Notes: generated by a model from the letters alone, not told the origin. Shown: positions 29,865-42,662, numbered from the stretch's first letter. The stretch: DNA of 64,000 nt from Flectonema sp. DT1601 (GCA_964019425.1 OZ025819.1:248001-312000), one strand, 5' to 3'. Program-made: numbers and translations.

Positions 29865-31555
29865 AATAACATTTTTTTTATTGTGATACATTACATACCT
29901 CACTCTAACAGATCGCTATTTCCGTTTCATTTTCATCACCCAGCGGGCTTGATCCTCCGTTTTTTTTTTGTTTTTTTTTTTAGCCCAGTGTGTGGTTTTC
30001 GATTTTTCACATCTTGTCCTTGTTGTACTTTCCCTGAAAAGGGATATTAATGAAAGAAGAAGAAAGAAAAAAAAAAAAAAAAAAACAGTCTCTTATTATT
30101 TTTCGTTGACAATGACTGTTTTTAAGGCAATTCTGTTTAGCCTTTTCTAATGTTTCCGAGTGCACAACTTATTTATCACACGCCGTATGTAAAACCAATT
30201 TCGTTTTTTTTTTTTTTTTTTTTTTTTCTCCCCTCTCGTTAAGCTCATTATTGTCTGCTTTTTTATTCTATGACATGAAATACGAGCATTGATGTTTGAA
30301 ATTACAGTTTTAAAAAAACTGATTTCATTCGCAGTAATTACTGTATTATTAAATAATTATGCCGCTTCGATTTTTTTTTTAAATTTTTTTTATTGTTGTT
30401 GTAGCTCCAAATCGATAGTTAAACAACGCCACTGATCAAAATGCAAGCATGGCTCTGCTTTGATTATTTTGATCATTGTTTAACTTAAAAAGAGAAGGTT
30501 TTCCAACAACATTAAATTCCTACTGCCTCCCTAGCCTGTTTTTAAAACTCGTTGAGTCTGAGTTGCTTTTTTTTCTTCCTTTCTTTCTCCCTCCCGAAGT
30601 GAGCCCTGTACGAGTTAATTTAATACTATTTCTTGGACTTAGCGTGAGTTCTTGTCTTGCGTTTTCTAGTTTTTCCATCTGTGAATTACATTGAGTCACT
30701 ATCAAATCAGTTTAGTCTTTACCGCGGTACCAATCATTTTAGATTTATTTATTTTGGTGCATGCTTGTCATTTTTCTAAATTCGAATTTTTTTTTTTTTT
30801 TTTTTTTTTTTGTGTGCCGAGAACGATGTGCACTCCTTGGGTAGGTAAGGGGCCTTCCCAAAAAGCTCAATACATCTGTGAAAGTTTTTGGTCAGTTTTG
30901 GTTTGATTTCGGGGTTTCAAAATTTCTTTTGTGTTTGTATTGGTTTTCTCAAAGTATTTATTTTACTTAGGAAATATTAAACAGAAATACCACGTTCCAC
31001 TTCGAAATTAAGCTTTCCGAATAGGTTTACAGACTGACTATAAACAAACTTTAGCGACCGACCCGTTTTCTTTATATCAACGAGATATTTTTGTTTTTTT
31101 ATGAGACAAAGATAAACACTCGAAAAACAAAACAGAAAAAAAAAAAAAAAACTACATACGAATCGAATTTTCAACGAATTAATTTTTAACGGAACAAATT
31201 TAACTATAAAAAAAAAAAAAGAAAGAAAAGAAAATTAGCTACCTCTCTTTTGTCAGACATGCACGGTGCGGTAGGGCTATTATGGTCCTTTTTGCGCCCC
31301 TTTTTTTCCACGCTCGTCCGCACAAACCCCATTTTAACCTTTATTGTACTGCTAGTAGAGTCTACCTGTGACCTTAGCTACTGTGCAGGTGTTGGTAAAC
31401 TTTTGTTGTCATGTTGTCCTTTATGTAGGTAATGAACACATGTGATTCTATCTTCCTGAATTACTTTGTTTTCTTTTTTGTAAATTATATCTCACAACGT
31501 ACACTCTCTCTCCCAGAACTATCAAAGAGAAAAAAAAAAAAAAAAAAAAAAAACA
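29865..31555. other. 1.7-kb spacer without a recognisable gene
   Basis: T runs at about 30206-30227 and 30787-30811, A runs at 30067-30085 and 31136-31151. Short frames (30476-30694, 30691-30906) are low-complexity and unsupported. Near 30425-30480 an imperfect inverted repeat occurs (TAAACAACGCCACTGATCAA and TTGATCATTGTTTAA). A leader acceptor ACTCTCTCTCCCAG ends at 31516. An A run reaches to three bases before the next ATG. Confidence 0.5.
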
Positions 31556-33043
31556 ATGACGGAGGCTAAAGGCAGCTTCTGGGGAGCCTATGTCCTCGCT
31601 ATTAATGTAATTTTTGGGAGCGGAGTTCTAGCAATGCCTCATGCATTGCAAAAGGCAGGGTTTGCTTTAGGATTGATAATGCTTGGTGTGATATCAACCA
31701 TTGCTTGGATAACATGTATGTGGACAATTGAAGCAATTAGTCGACTTTGTTATTTAGAAACACTCTGGAAAACTGGTGAGCTCAAAGTCGATGAAGACAA
31801 AGAAGCGAATGAGAGTTCAGAGTTGGTTGGATTTAAACCAGATATGATATGTAGTCTTTATGAGAATCCAACTGTTGACCATTCGTTATCAACTCCATCT
31901 GCAACTCTTGATCAAATTACTAAGGATTGGGAGGTAAACGAACTTTGTCATGCGTTCTTAGGAAAGAGATGGGCCTTTGCGTATGACACGTTCCTTACAA
32001 TATACACTTGGGCTGTGATGTGGCTTTACGTATCTGTTTGGTGTTCAGCGTTTGTTATGATTATTCCAGTTAGTGGGTTGACGACATTCCAATCTTGTCA
32101 CACACCTCTTCATGGAGACTGTTTAAAGAGTTATAGAATATTTGTTGGAGCATTTGTTGTAGTTATGTCATTGTTATGCCTTCGTGAGTGGAAGGCTTTT
32201 GCTAAAATCCAGGGATTCTTTACTCTTTTTGCGAATGTTTGTTTAGTCATAATGGTCACATCAGTGATTGTTGGACTATTCGCTGCCAGCTATGTTAAGG
32301 ATGGCGAACACGCTTCAACACACACGAGTGCTCCATATCTCGCTCAAGGCAACAAGGCAGCTGATTTTGGAGAATTTGGTGCTTTGTTTGGAACATGCAT
32401 CTTCAGTCAAATGGCTCATCAAGGCACCTCAAAGATATTAAGTATGATGGATAAAAAACAGAACGTAGGTAAACTATTTGCTGCAGCCTTCGTAACCACA
32501 TCAACTTTCTATGTAATATTATCTCTTGCTGCTGGACTGTACTTCGGAAGTTTGACTAACTCAATCGTGACATTGAACTGGCAAGACTACTCACCTTATC
32601 ATGATGGGCGTAAGGATACATTTACAAAATTATTATCAGCGATAATAATTACTTTCCCAGTTGGTACAACTAGCGCTGCGTATATGTTTTTCGTTAAGAC
32701 TATCGGTGTTCAGATAGAATTTTGGATGAAGCAAAAATATTCCTGGAAACACATGTCTGCAATCTGTCGTATTATAGCATTCACTCCTCCGATCATCGGT
32801 GGCATCATTTCGTCGGATGTTAAAACTATCGTCTCTGTCTGTGGTTTATTTGGATTCTTTGTAATGGTTTTCTTTCCTTCCATGCTTCAATTCTACAGCA
32901 CTAAGACACTTACAGCTGTCGGTAAAGATCCTACGACTCCTTTCTCATGGGTGTTCAGTTCTATTAAGGCAGTTTATGTAATGACTGTCGTTGGTAGTAT
33001 TGGATTTGTATTCTATATGTATAATACTGTGACTTCTTTTTAG
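31556..33043 (+). CDS. Amino acid transporter, AAAP/SLC36-38 family
   Basis: 495 aa, intronless, about 11 TM segments. The N-terminus GSFWGAYVLAINVIFGSGVL AMP is the classic TM1 of the AAAP family (G-S/A-G-V-L-A-M-P unwound helix binding the amino acid). Further TMs include LGLIMLGVISTIAWITCMW, LTIYTWAVMWLYVSVWCSAF, FVGAFVVVMSLLCL, FFTLFANVCLVIMVTSVIVG, FAAAFVTTSTFYVILSLAAG, LLSAIIITFPVGTTSAAYMF, and a final VMTVVGSIGFVFYMY. A cysteine-bearing loop (TTFQSCHTPLHGDCLKSY) probably faces outside or the vacuole lumen. It likely moves neutral amino acids with H+ or Na+ at the plasma or vacuolar membrane. The ATG follows a long A run in the leader. Confidence 0.92.
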   Translation: MTEAKGSFWGAYVLAINVIFGSGVLAMPHALQKAGFALGLIMLGVISTIAWITCMWTIEAISRLCYLETLWKTGELKVDEDKEANESSELVGFKPDMICSLYENPTVDHSLSTPSATLDQITKDWEVNELCHAFLGKRWAFAYDTFLTIYTWAVMWLYVSVWCSAFVMIIPVSGLTTFQSCHTPLHGDCLKSYRIFVGAFVVVMSLLCLREWKAFAKIQGFFTLFANVCLVIMVTSVIVGLFAASYVKDGEHASTHTSAPYLAQGNKAADFGEFGALFGTCIFSQMAHQGTSKILSMMDKKQNVGKLFAAAFVTTSTFYVILSLAAGLYFGSLTNSIVTLNWQDYSPYHDGRKDTFTKLLSAIIITFPVGTTSAAYMFFVKTIGVQIEFWMKQKYSWKHMSAICRIIAFTPPIIGGIISSDVKTIVSVCGLFGFFVMVFFPSMLQFYSTKTLTAVGKDPTTPFSWVFSSIKAVYVMTVVGSIGFVFYMYNTVTSF

Positions 33044-33644
33044 GTAATGGTAATTGTCCCCCAATGGAGGTGAATAAGGAAAACGTGTTTTTTTTTTTCT
33101 TTCCTTGTCATCATTCAGGTCCCTTTTTCCCCTCTCTCTCATATTGTATTCAGCTGTTTCAATCAAAATTACTTATCGTGCGTGATGCGCTGTGCTCCTC
33201 ACCCGTTATGCTTCTTGTCGATTTCCAACGGATTTATCTCTATAAAAGAAATAAATAGGGATGATCTTTTTTTTGTCTATCTCTTTTCCTGTTGTTGGTT
33301 TGAATTTTCACACTTGGGGTCATCATGCAAGATTACCCAACAAGTAGTAGGTGCCCTGCACAGACTAAAAGCAGACACAAAAAAAAACATAACGTAAAAA
33401 ACATAACGTAGTTCTTAGTAGTATGGTTTGGTACTAATCATTCTTATCAGGTTATTGTTATTGATTTTAAGTTTTTTCTTAATTGAATGTAAGTAACCTG
33501 TTCCACTGTTAAGTCGTTCTCACTACTGTTCTTTTTTTTTGTTCTTTGTTTTTTGGAAAAAAAAAATAAAATTAATTCATTTTTTTTTTTGTCTCTAATC
33601 AGATTTTAACTAACTTGAAATTTAAAAAAAAAAAAAAAAAAAAA
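33044..33644. other. Spacer with T runs and A-run leader
   Basis: No gene seen. A short direct repeat ACATAACGTA lies at about 33389 and 33403. The acceptor TTGTCTCTAATCAG ends at 33602, and an A run of about 20 bases leads straight into the ATG at 33645. Confidence 0.5.
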
Positions 33645-36600
33645 ATGATCTCCAGTGTACTAAGTATGCTGTTGATAGCGATAAGCTTCCCTGTAGCTGC
33701 AGAAGGGAAATTGACCGCAGAACTAGCTTCTGATATTACTAGTGAGTTAATGATTGGCTTAAAGCTTGAGCTCATGCAACTACTGGCTGAGAAGGGAGTT
33801 GATATGATAAAGGCTAACGCTGGAGGAGTAGAAGAACTCTTTGAAAAAGAGTTCTTTGATGAAACATTCTTCGCACCACTTCTCGGAGCACTCAACCAGA
33901 CTTTAAATATGGACTTGGGTGAGGTTATGGAGAGTATAGCTGAAAGAGTAGAAGAAAAAGTTGAATCCGATGTAAGCGATTTATTCGAAGTCTGCAGTGC
34001 TACCCAACAAACTACCACAATGCGTACTGACAGCAAAGGTCGTCAGGTTATGGATTTGGAAAATGTACCTACAATGCCTCCTGGACCTTGGCCATTCTTT
34101 GGATATGGAGGAGCGACTGTTTTCTTTGACTTTGGTCTCACTGCTGTACCTGGTAAGAGTAGTGTCTTAGCAACCCAGAGTGGAAATAGTGTCAAGCAAT
34201 TAGATGTTGATGTCACCACAAACGTCGGTCGTGTTGAAACGTCCGGCAATTCCTCCACCTTCGCAGGAGTTGGACTGAGCTACGGAATATCAAAATTCAT
34301 TGGTGACCTAAATCCACCCGACGATACTCCAAAAAGCACAGCAAAAAAGATCATAGAATCACTTTCTCTATCGATAGGATTAGAATTTTTACACAGCGCT
34401 GCAGCCTACGGGGGGTTTTCTTTTACTGTCTCTCTGTTACTACCGAAAGGGTTGCATGTTAGTTTCATTCCTGATGGTGACTCTTCGGTTGGGTTTATTG
34501 ACATCTCAGTAACAATTACAATGCCAGATGTTTCTTGTATCGATAGTGGCAACTGGGGAGCGTTTCGTAATGGAATCACCCTGGGATCGTGGTCTATTAC
34601 TTTATTAGAATTAAATCTTGCGGAAGTCTTTGGATTCGCCAAAGAAGGAGCTGGTTGGTTACTTCCAAAAATTAAAAAGTTTGGTAGCTGGACAAGTACC
34701 AAGGTTCGGGATATTCTCAACAGTATTCACGAGGGTATAAAAAGCTCAGCTGATAGTTTAGATCACCTTAGAGAAGATCTGCTTCAAGAAATGAGACAAG
34801 TCACACCACTACCGAATAATGTCTTATTAGATCCACCAGTTATTGGAGGTCGTATTCCGTGGAACAAGTTACCAGGTTTGGGAATGGCTTTTGAAATCGG
34901 AATCACCATCTATGATAATAATAATGGTTGGTTGTGGCAAGCTTATCCTTTGACTTGTCCAAAACCCACCCCAAACCCACCCGTGGCAACTCCGAACCCA
35001 CCAACATCTCCTTCGAGAAGCACTGCATCTTTAGAAAGAGGAATCGATAGCTTAGCAACTGTTGATGGTGTTAGAGAGTTACTGCAATCAATTGGATCGT
35101 TTTTCGGTAACAAATCGATCTCTACCGACTTTTGTTTTGGAGATTGTGATCCTACTCCTGTTGACAACAAACACATTGCGGGTCACGCCTTTGCTGCGAT
35201 TGAATGCACTGAGTTCGTTATCAAAGCTGAATTAGATGACCTCACAGTCGGATCGGTTGCTTACATAATTGGAGGAGAGTCTCTTTGGGATATTGTCAAT
35301 GATGTGAAACTAGAAGATATGGGATTTAATAACCTAGACATGTTGTTAACGATTAGTCTTCCAGATGATATTACTTTTAACGTTTCATCTACAGCAACGT
35401 TTCTTGGTAAACAGCTAACAGCTACTCTTCTTGGTCAGATTGGACCAGATCCTATCACATCAACACGTGATACAAGAGTAAGTGTTGTAGGTTCTTATAA
35501 TCCAAAACCAACAGGAAAGTTTCACTTCATTGGAACGGGTATTGACCTAAGTCTCATATTCGTACTTGGTAAAGAAGCTGACATGCAAATGGGAGTAAAG
35601 TTTGCTGTTTGTGTTTCAGATTGTGATTCAGCAACACCACAAGAACTTGAATTTGATGGCTCAATTGTCCTCCGACTACCTCAATTAGATGTCAGTGCGT
35701 CTTTTCAAATGATTGATCCAACAGGTTGGTGGTTAAATGCGTTTGGACTTCCTTTCTTTCACCTTGGAGAATTAGTTCTACAGCTGGGTGTCGATTTGGA
35801 AGAGATGGAGCCGTATGCGTTTGAATTCGGTGGGGAGATTTGTTTGGGAAAAGCGACGAACTGTCAACAACAAACGGATCCTTTCTTTACCCTAATTGGA
35901 TTCATTGGTTTTAGTGATCAGGATCCTACACAGAATTTCGTAGCTGTTTTAATAACGAAACTCACAATAGATGAGATTCTCACAATAATTGGAGAATGGG
36001 TTCCTGTTGTCAATTCAATCGATTCGATCCTTCCATCGAAAGTTAAAGAAACAGGAATATACCCTCGTGAGTTACACCCTACTGGATGTGAGCTAACAAA
36101 CAATAGAAACGCTACCGACACAAAGACCATTAACAAGGATTGCTTTGCGTATTTTATGTACTCTGGAGTAGATAAGACTATCCCTTTAGCAGGTGGTGAA
36201 CAATTAGATATTCTTGCTGGGGTTTCTTTAAGTGGCAGACTTGATTTGTTAGGTTGGAATCTGTATGCAGATATCGCAGTCGGTCCAACCACAGGAATGC
36301 TTTTTAATATCACAAGCGATCCGCTGAAACTTAAGATTGCTGGAGCAGACCTGATCGACTTAACGTCTTTTATTGATTCTTCGAAGGGTCCAAATTTATA
36401 TATGCACATCTCTGATTCGTTCAATTTCACTTTAGATGCACAATTAAAGATGCCTTTAATCTTGTTAGAGGCTCACGTTTACATCCATGCGGATAGTAAA
36501 GTATTTTCATTTAACGGAGATGTTTCACTCTTTGATGGTCTTTGGAAGGTTGGAGTGATTTTAGAATGGGATTGGGATGGAACGTATTTCTATTTAAAAG

Positions 36601-39600
36601 CAACTGACGCTATTGATTTCGTTATTGTCAAAGTCGATACCGTAGTACTAAACGTAACAGATTCACCTGCAGCAGGTGTCGCAGCGCGATTCGAATGTGA
36701 TATTACTGTTTTGTTTATTTTTGCAATTGAAGGTGAGCTGAACTACACAAAAACTGATATGTCTTTTGAGGTACAAGCTGATGTACTTGGCGTTCCTTCA
36801 GGTGTCAGAGGTCATGCAAAAACACCAGACGCTAAGATAGAAGATGCTGATTGGAAACTCAGTGTCTATTCTGATTTAGCGAAAGCCTTCGAAGAACTTG
36901 GAAAGGACATCGCCAAGGACGTGTCAAAAGTTGTTAAGGATGTTGAAAAGATCGCAAAGGAAGCGATCGACGGACTCGAAGTACTCGGCAAAGACTTGTT
37001 AAAAGCATTTAAAACAATCTACGATGACGCAAAGAAATTCGTACACATGTTGGAAGACGACGTTATTACTCCGCTTTTGGACGATGTCAAAGATTTTCTC
37101 GAAAACCCTGCCGGGTTTATGCAATCTGGAATATTCGACATACCAGGGATTGGAACGTTACTAAAATGGGCTTTAGTTCCTATTCATTTTATTATTGGAA
37201 GTGAAGACCGGTCGGGAAACTTCGGGATTGATCCAAGATCGCAGTGCATCAAATACTGGAAACAACATTGTAGCTTCTCCCTCTTCACAATATGCGTCTC
37301 AGGTTGGGGTGACACACAGCAATGGATTCTCCCAGCGTGTTATGAAGCAAATATCCGAATTGGTGCACAGGCGGTACAGACAAACTCAACTATTGCTGTC
37401 CATCAAAATGTGTTAACATTGACTGCAGCAAAACAAGCTACATTAAACCACTTAGACGCTAATGCATCACAATACAAGGTCACTGCTCCTTCAATGAACG
37501 TTGACCTTAACGGAACTCAGCCATTTGCTCACAACTTTGCAGGTACTTTTCACATCCCTTCAGATGCTCCAGGATTCGGTAATCTGAAGGGAATTAATTT
37601 CAATCTGTCATTAGACCTCGACCCTACTTCGAATGAAACTTTCACTGCGTCATTACGACAGGCAATTGAACAGGTGAAGACTCACGTTACCAAACATACT
37701 GCTGCAGCGATATATTATAAAGCACCAATTGTGTTACAGAAACTAAATGTTTCGATAATGAAAGCATCCCTTGAGGATCCAGGAAACAAACAAGTATCAT
37801 GTAACACAACTAATATTTTGGTAAAACCTAAAATGGACTTTGATCAAATCTGTCAAGAAGGTGCGGAAGTCGTACTAGTTAACCACACAGTAGAACGTCC
37901 AGGTGGTAGTCAGTGTGGTGTTGTATTGCATTATTTAAGTTGGCAAGGACTTGTTCCTGCGTGTAACATGACAACAGAAATCGTAAATCAGTTGATTACT
38001 GTGTTACCAGTTCAACCAGAATTTGAAACCGTTCCAAATGATATTATTATCACATCGTGGGATAGTGACACCGGTACTGCGACTGCTAAACAAACATGTG
38101 GTGATCACATTGTTTGGTATAAAGATATCAATCCAACAGATGGAAGTAGTTGTGGAATTCTCTCGTTCGAAAGAGAATGGTTTGTCGCTCCTGGTGGATT
38201 AGATTGTAAACTCGATCAAAATACTGCACATCCTCTGATATCAACACACATTCAAAAAATTACAATTCAGAGTTCTATTTCAGTTGAGGCAAGTTACTTA
38301 AAACCCAACTCTACTGATGAATATGTTACCGTCCCAGCAAAGGTTTCGACACCAAGTGGAGCTCCTCTCACGTCATCAGGAGCAAATATAACAACTTTAC
38401 TACCGAGAGGACTTCGTGAATCTACAGTAGCATATCCTCTTAATGTTAACACAACTTTATATGGATATAACTTAACCTGTTGTACTGATCAACCTTGTAG
38501 ATTTGCGATATTCTTTTCTGTAGATGCTGAAAAAGGAGAAATCTATCCTGGTCTAATTAAAGAAGGATGGGATGAGAGTACTTGTGATACTAGTGGAGGG
38601 TCAAGTGTTCGTAAGAACTTATCAAAAGGTGAATACAAATCATTTGCATACATCAGAGATGCTTACGTGTTACAAGATCATGATATGCCTGATAACTTGT
38701 GTATGTCAAAGCAAGGCCCTGAAGGGCAATGTCAAGTCTGTACTACTGGTCCTTGTTGTGATCCAACCAAGGTACCTCGAGAGCCGTGCCCAGGTTTGTA
38801 TTTAGATTTGTTAGGGGGGTTAGTTGGTTTTTATGATTTTTTGTCAGGAATTTAATGAGAACGGGAAAAAGAAAACAAAAAAACAGGTGGAATGGAGTGC
38901 TGTGATTGCGGTACGATAGTGTGTCAGTGTCCGGCTGCAACTCCAGTTCCGGCGACACCAGTTCCAGAGAAGGACGGCTGTTTTGTTTGTGAAGCAGGAG
39001 ATGTATGTTGTAATCCTTCAAATACTAATGGATTTTGTCCTGGTATGTTGAAGTGTTGTGATTGTGGTACTGATAACTGCAGGTGTCCTGATCCACCAAC
39101 ACCAACACCATTAGCACCATCACCTCAGGTACTACTAACTGGAGGTACTGTTGGTGATTCCAGTCTGATGCCAGTCGATGCGAACAGTGATGGACTTCAC
39201 CTCAGCAATGGCGGCAAATTAGGACAACTTCCTGACTACTTAAAGGGGTTTGGTGCCCACAAATACTACGAACTTCCTATTGTCACAGATGGTGAGATTC
39301 ACTTAACTTGTCCTCCTGAAGATGTACCAAGTAATCCTTCAGCTGTGTGTTCATTTTATTTAGTAGCGTGGCACTGTTCTCCATGTTCGAAGGGTGCTTG
39401 GCAGGGTCTGTTGGCTGAGTCTTGGGAGGGCCATGCAGGACCAATATTTACAACACCACAATCAGAGTATGAACATCAAACTGTTGTTTACAGAAAGGAA
39501 ATTGTTGCTGGGGAAACAGAAATAATCCCAGCAACTGAATTGGGTCTGTATCAAGGTATATTTGCTGCACCACATGGGTCAGCTATCCCTTGGCCTGAAG

Positions 39601-39704
39601 TTCATCGCCCAAGGGGACCGTGGCAGACTGGCTCATCTGGTAACAATGCCAAACCCTGTCTTGCACGATGTAACGAGGCGTTGTCCTATCTTGACCCGAT
39701 GTAG
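33645..39704 (+). CDS. 1988-aa secreted multidomain protein, 2 exons
   Basis: Exons 33645-38793 and 38887-39704, 93-nt intron with GTTTGT donor and AAAAAAACAG acceptor. The split codon gives CPGGMECCDCGTIVCQCP, which pairs with the following CPGMLKCCDCGTDNCRCP, so the joint is well supported. ATG 33645 starts a signal peptide (VLSMLLIAISFPVAAEG). Then: helical segment (to about 125), beta-rich region with YGGATVFFDFGLTAVPG, a Pro/Thr linker at about 443-465, a long beta-repeat region with recurring strands (DITFNVSSTATFLGKQLTATLLG; IVLRLPQLDVSASFQMIDP), amphipathic helices rich in Lys/Asp at about 1080-1150, another beta region, and at the end two or more CCDxT.xxCPGxxxCCDCGTxxCxCP cysteine modules with Pro-rich linkers. 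There are many N-glycosylation sequons. It is extracellular or vacuolar; I do not recognise the family. Confidence 0.85.
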
Positions 39705-42121
39705 TTTTGTTTGACTGATATCGATCAACTGCGCTGCGCAACTTTCAAAGTAGTTTCCGCTTGCAGTAATAAATTAATCAATTCAGGAGTCCTGTCAGTT
39801 TCGATTTAAAAATAAACGTTCGACTGGACGATCCTTGAGGATTCCTTCTCTTTTTTGTTTTTTTTCCATTCCTCTCCACTTTTTTTATCGTTATTCTCCC
39901 CCAATTCAATTCGATTCTAAGAAAGAGATGATAATTGAATACCTCGAGAATCTGTAGTAGAAAGACCTGAAGTTGTTTGCCTGTAATCTAATGTAGAGTT
40001 CTTTCAGGATTTAGGCCTCCGATGGTTAGCTACACTTAACAGATTCTCGTGTTGAGCAACAACTCTGTTTTCTTAGTGTGTTGAGGGGATACTGACTTTT
40101 GGAATTACCTCACTTTTATTATGCTGATCCCCTGACAGGTGTCGGCGGTGCGATGTTCTTGCGTTGATTACTGTTAATTGATATATGCAATTGATCAGAG
40201 ATAACTTGTTTTTTCCTCCTTTCTTTTTTCTTGTTCTTCCTTTCCTAGTTCCATGTTGTCACAGTCTTTTATCAAATGAGCCCAGTTGTTGCGTCTAAAA
40301 GGGGAATCACTTCTTCAATTGGAATGTACTGTGCTGTGTATTCTTGTTAGGGGTTGTCGAAAAGTCCAAGCAGGAACTTATTCTCGTTCTTTTCTTTACT
40401 CAATAAAAATTATTTTTTTTAGCAAAACAAATAGCATAGCCATCCATTGTGTTTTTTCCCCCTTTTTTTTTTTCTTCTTTTTTGTTTGAAAAAGAAAAAA
40501 ACAAAAAAAAACAGTAAGATGGGTGTTGATTGTTCTGCGTCCCTTTTTTTTTTTAGAAGAAAATTTCTTTTACTTAAATCAATTTTTTCGAAACGACAAA
40601 ATTTTTCTTGAATGCTTGTTGCGAATTACATCTACTGGGTTAAAGTTGGATGGGTTTATCAGCTGTTGATCATTGAAAAATAGTGCAACTCTTGTTCTGT
40701 AAAGACTATTCTCCCAGGCAATCATCTTTTTTGTTTTTGCGTTTTTGGAAATAGTCGTAGACAGGTTGTTTCACGTATATCGTCATCACTAGTTTTTTTT
40801 AACCTTTTTTTTTTTTAAATTTTATATATTATCAAGCAAACAACATAAGATCGGAAAAAGGTGGGAAGCTGACGATGACATGCTGTGTTCAGGATGCTTC
40901 GTCGGGTGAAACTCTTCCACAACAATCCTAACAAGATTGGGTCTACTTACATTGCTACTGTCTTGCAGTTCTATATGGTTAACGCAATACTCCTTAGTAT
41001 GCTGTATCAGTGATAATGTTTAATGTAATAGACTCCTTTATCTTTTATCTATCCGAGATCTTATTTTTTTTTACGGCTTCGAATAAATCACGGAGTCAAG
41101 TACCGACCTATGATGTGACTGTACAAGAGTCCTCTTGCTGCTGTTAAACTGTTTGGTACATCTTTTCACCTCACGTTGTTAATGGGGGAGGGGTTCGTCT
41201 TGCGACTAACTGTCCCCCTGTACAAATATTGTTACTTGTTGACTTTTTTTTAAATTTTTTTTTTTTTTTTATTGTTAATTTTCCTGTTTTTCTTTTCATC
41301 ATCGCAAGCGTATTGTTGAAGTTCGAATTCTTCTCTCTCTCAGTGGTGTCCCTTAAAAAAAACAAGACCATCCAGTTGCCTGCTAGAAACTGCAAAAGTG
41401 GTACCACTTCCACCTGCATAAACTAACAAAGGGTGTTCTGTTTCTTGTTTTTATTTCCCCCCCAATAATTTGGTCTCTTTTCATTGCGACCAGATTTGGC
41501 CGAACTCTATATTCGTTTAGCCAGTTTCAAGTTGCTTTGTATTTCAATAATCATAATATCCCCGCTTTGTTTTTCAATTTTTTTCAAAATCCAAAAATTA
41601 TCATTTTTTTTGTTTTGATTTTGAAGTACAACTAGAAAGTTGCCTACTGTTTGGCCAACTTCAGAAAGTGCTTCTTCTCAAAACATTTCTTTTTGTATTG
41701 TTTGTGCGAAACACGTCTTATCCTCACAGAGGACATGAGTAAAGTTACGCTACAGCAATTCCCTCTTTTGAACAATGAATCTGTAGGTACTGCAGTCCTA
41801 TGGCGACTTAGTCCTGACTTTTCATTTTATTCTTTTCATTATTTTTTCTAACAGAGTACATCAGCCTTTCTCTCTGTTATTCTCTCTCTTTTATTTTTTT
41901 TTAAAATTATTTTAACCAAAGTGTATTTTTTTTGTGAAAAGTGTTCAGAGCATTAAATTTCCCTTTTTTTTTTCTTTTTTTCTCAGGTTGAAAGAGATGA
42001 TATTTGCGTAGCCGTCCTTGAGAATGAGCTGAGTCTGTTGCAGTTTTTTTTTTTTTTTGTTTAATTCATCATTGATGACAGGTACCAACAGAACAGGGGA
42101 AAAAGAATAAATAAATAAAAC
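39705..42121. other. 2.4-kb spacer, no gene resolved
   Basis: No frame longer than about 80 codons that looks like protein. The second copy of GCCAGTTTCAAGTTGC lies at 41520-41535. A pyrimidine-rich acceptor TTTTTCTCAG ends at 41986 and is followed by GTTGAAAGAGATGATATTTG and a T run at about 42045, a stretch that could be 5'UTR or a small RNA. A short frame beginning MSKVTLQQFPLLNNESVG at 41735 might be the start of a tiny split gene but could not be continued. Confidence 0.45.
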
Positions 42122-42596
42122 ATGTCAGGCGTAACTCAACGTATGAAGAAGTCATCGATGCCTATCAGACTACTGATGGAAGCAAAGCGATGTACGATCG
42201 CGTTAGAAACTAAAAGGGGAGATATATACAGAGGACGATGCGTTGATATTCAGGTTTGTTTATTTATTTTTAAAAAATTAATTTTAAAATAAAAAGCATT
42301 GTCATCATATCAATACAGGAAAGCCTTAATGTGTCACTATCGAGTGTTACCTTAACAAAGAGAAGTGGTGCTTGTGTTGAATTGGATGAAGTATATATCA
42401 GGGGATCACAAGTTAGATTCTTCGTATTACCAGATCAGCTTCGGTATGTTTTTTCTTTTTAAAAAGATGTTTTTTTTTATTATAAAAAAAATTCAAAACA
42501 AAAACCAACAACAGGATACGATTTGAACAAGAACTAGTCAAAGTTATGGATTCTTATAGTGAAAAAGAAGATATCAGGGGAAGCAAAGGAAGGTAG
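42122..42596 (+). CDS. SNRPD3: Small nuclear ribonucleoprotein Sm D3, 3 exons
   Basis: Missed by simple ORF calling because of two introns. Exons 42122-42253, 42319-42443 and 42515-42596 give 112 aa; introns are 65 and 71 nt with donors GTTTGT and GTATGT and A-rich acceptors (ATCAATACAG, ACCAACAACAG). The protein contains MPIRLLMEAKRCTIALETKR and GDIYRGRCVDIQESLNVSLS (Sm1 motif), then VELDEVYIRGSQVRFFVLPD (Sm2 motif with the near-invariant YIRGS and ILPD signatures of SmD3). SmD3 is one of seven core proteins that form the Sm ring on U1, U2, U4 and U5 snRNAs. The family's long Arg-Gly tail, a dimethylation target, is nearly absent: the protein ends IRGSKGR. Confidence 0.93.
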
Positions 42597-42642
42597 CTAA
42601 TTCACATTAACAGTAAATTGGTACCTAGAATATGAGTGAGAA

Positions 42643-42662
42643 CGTCGGTTTGTAAACCGACG
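42643..42662. other. Perfect hairpin behind SmD3
   Basis: CGTCGGTTT, GT, AAACCGACG: a 9-bp perfect stem with a tiny loop, 46 nt after the SmD3 stop. A second perfect 8-bp stem, TACAACAG and CTGTTGTA, lies at 42718-42739. They might act in the SmD3 3'UTR or in transcript processing; no function is shown. Confidence 0.6.

Noticed and set aside
30425-30485. Possible terminal repeat of another element (TGATCAA inverted copies)
   Set aside because: Short, AT-rich, and no second end or target duplication was found.
41986-42045. C/D-box snoRNA (GATGATA ... CTGA before a T run)
   Set aside because: The C box does not match the consensus well and no terminal stem is clear; it is equally well 5'UTR of SmD3.
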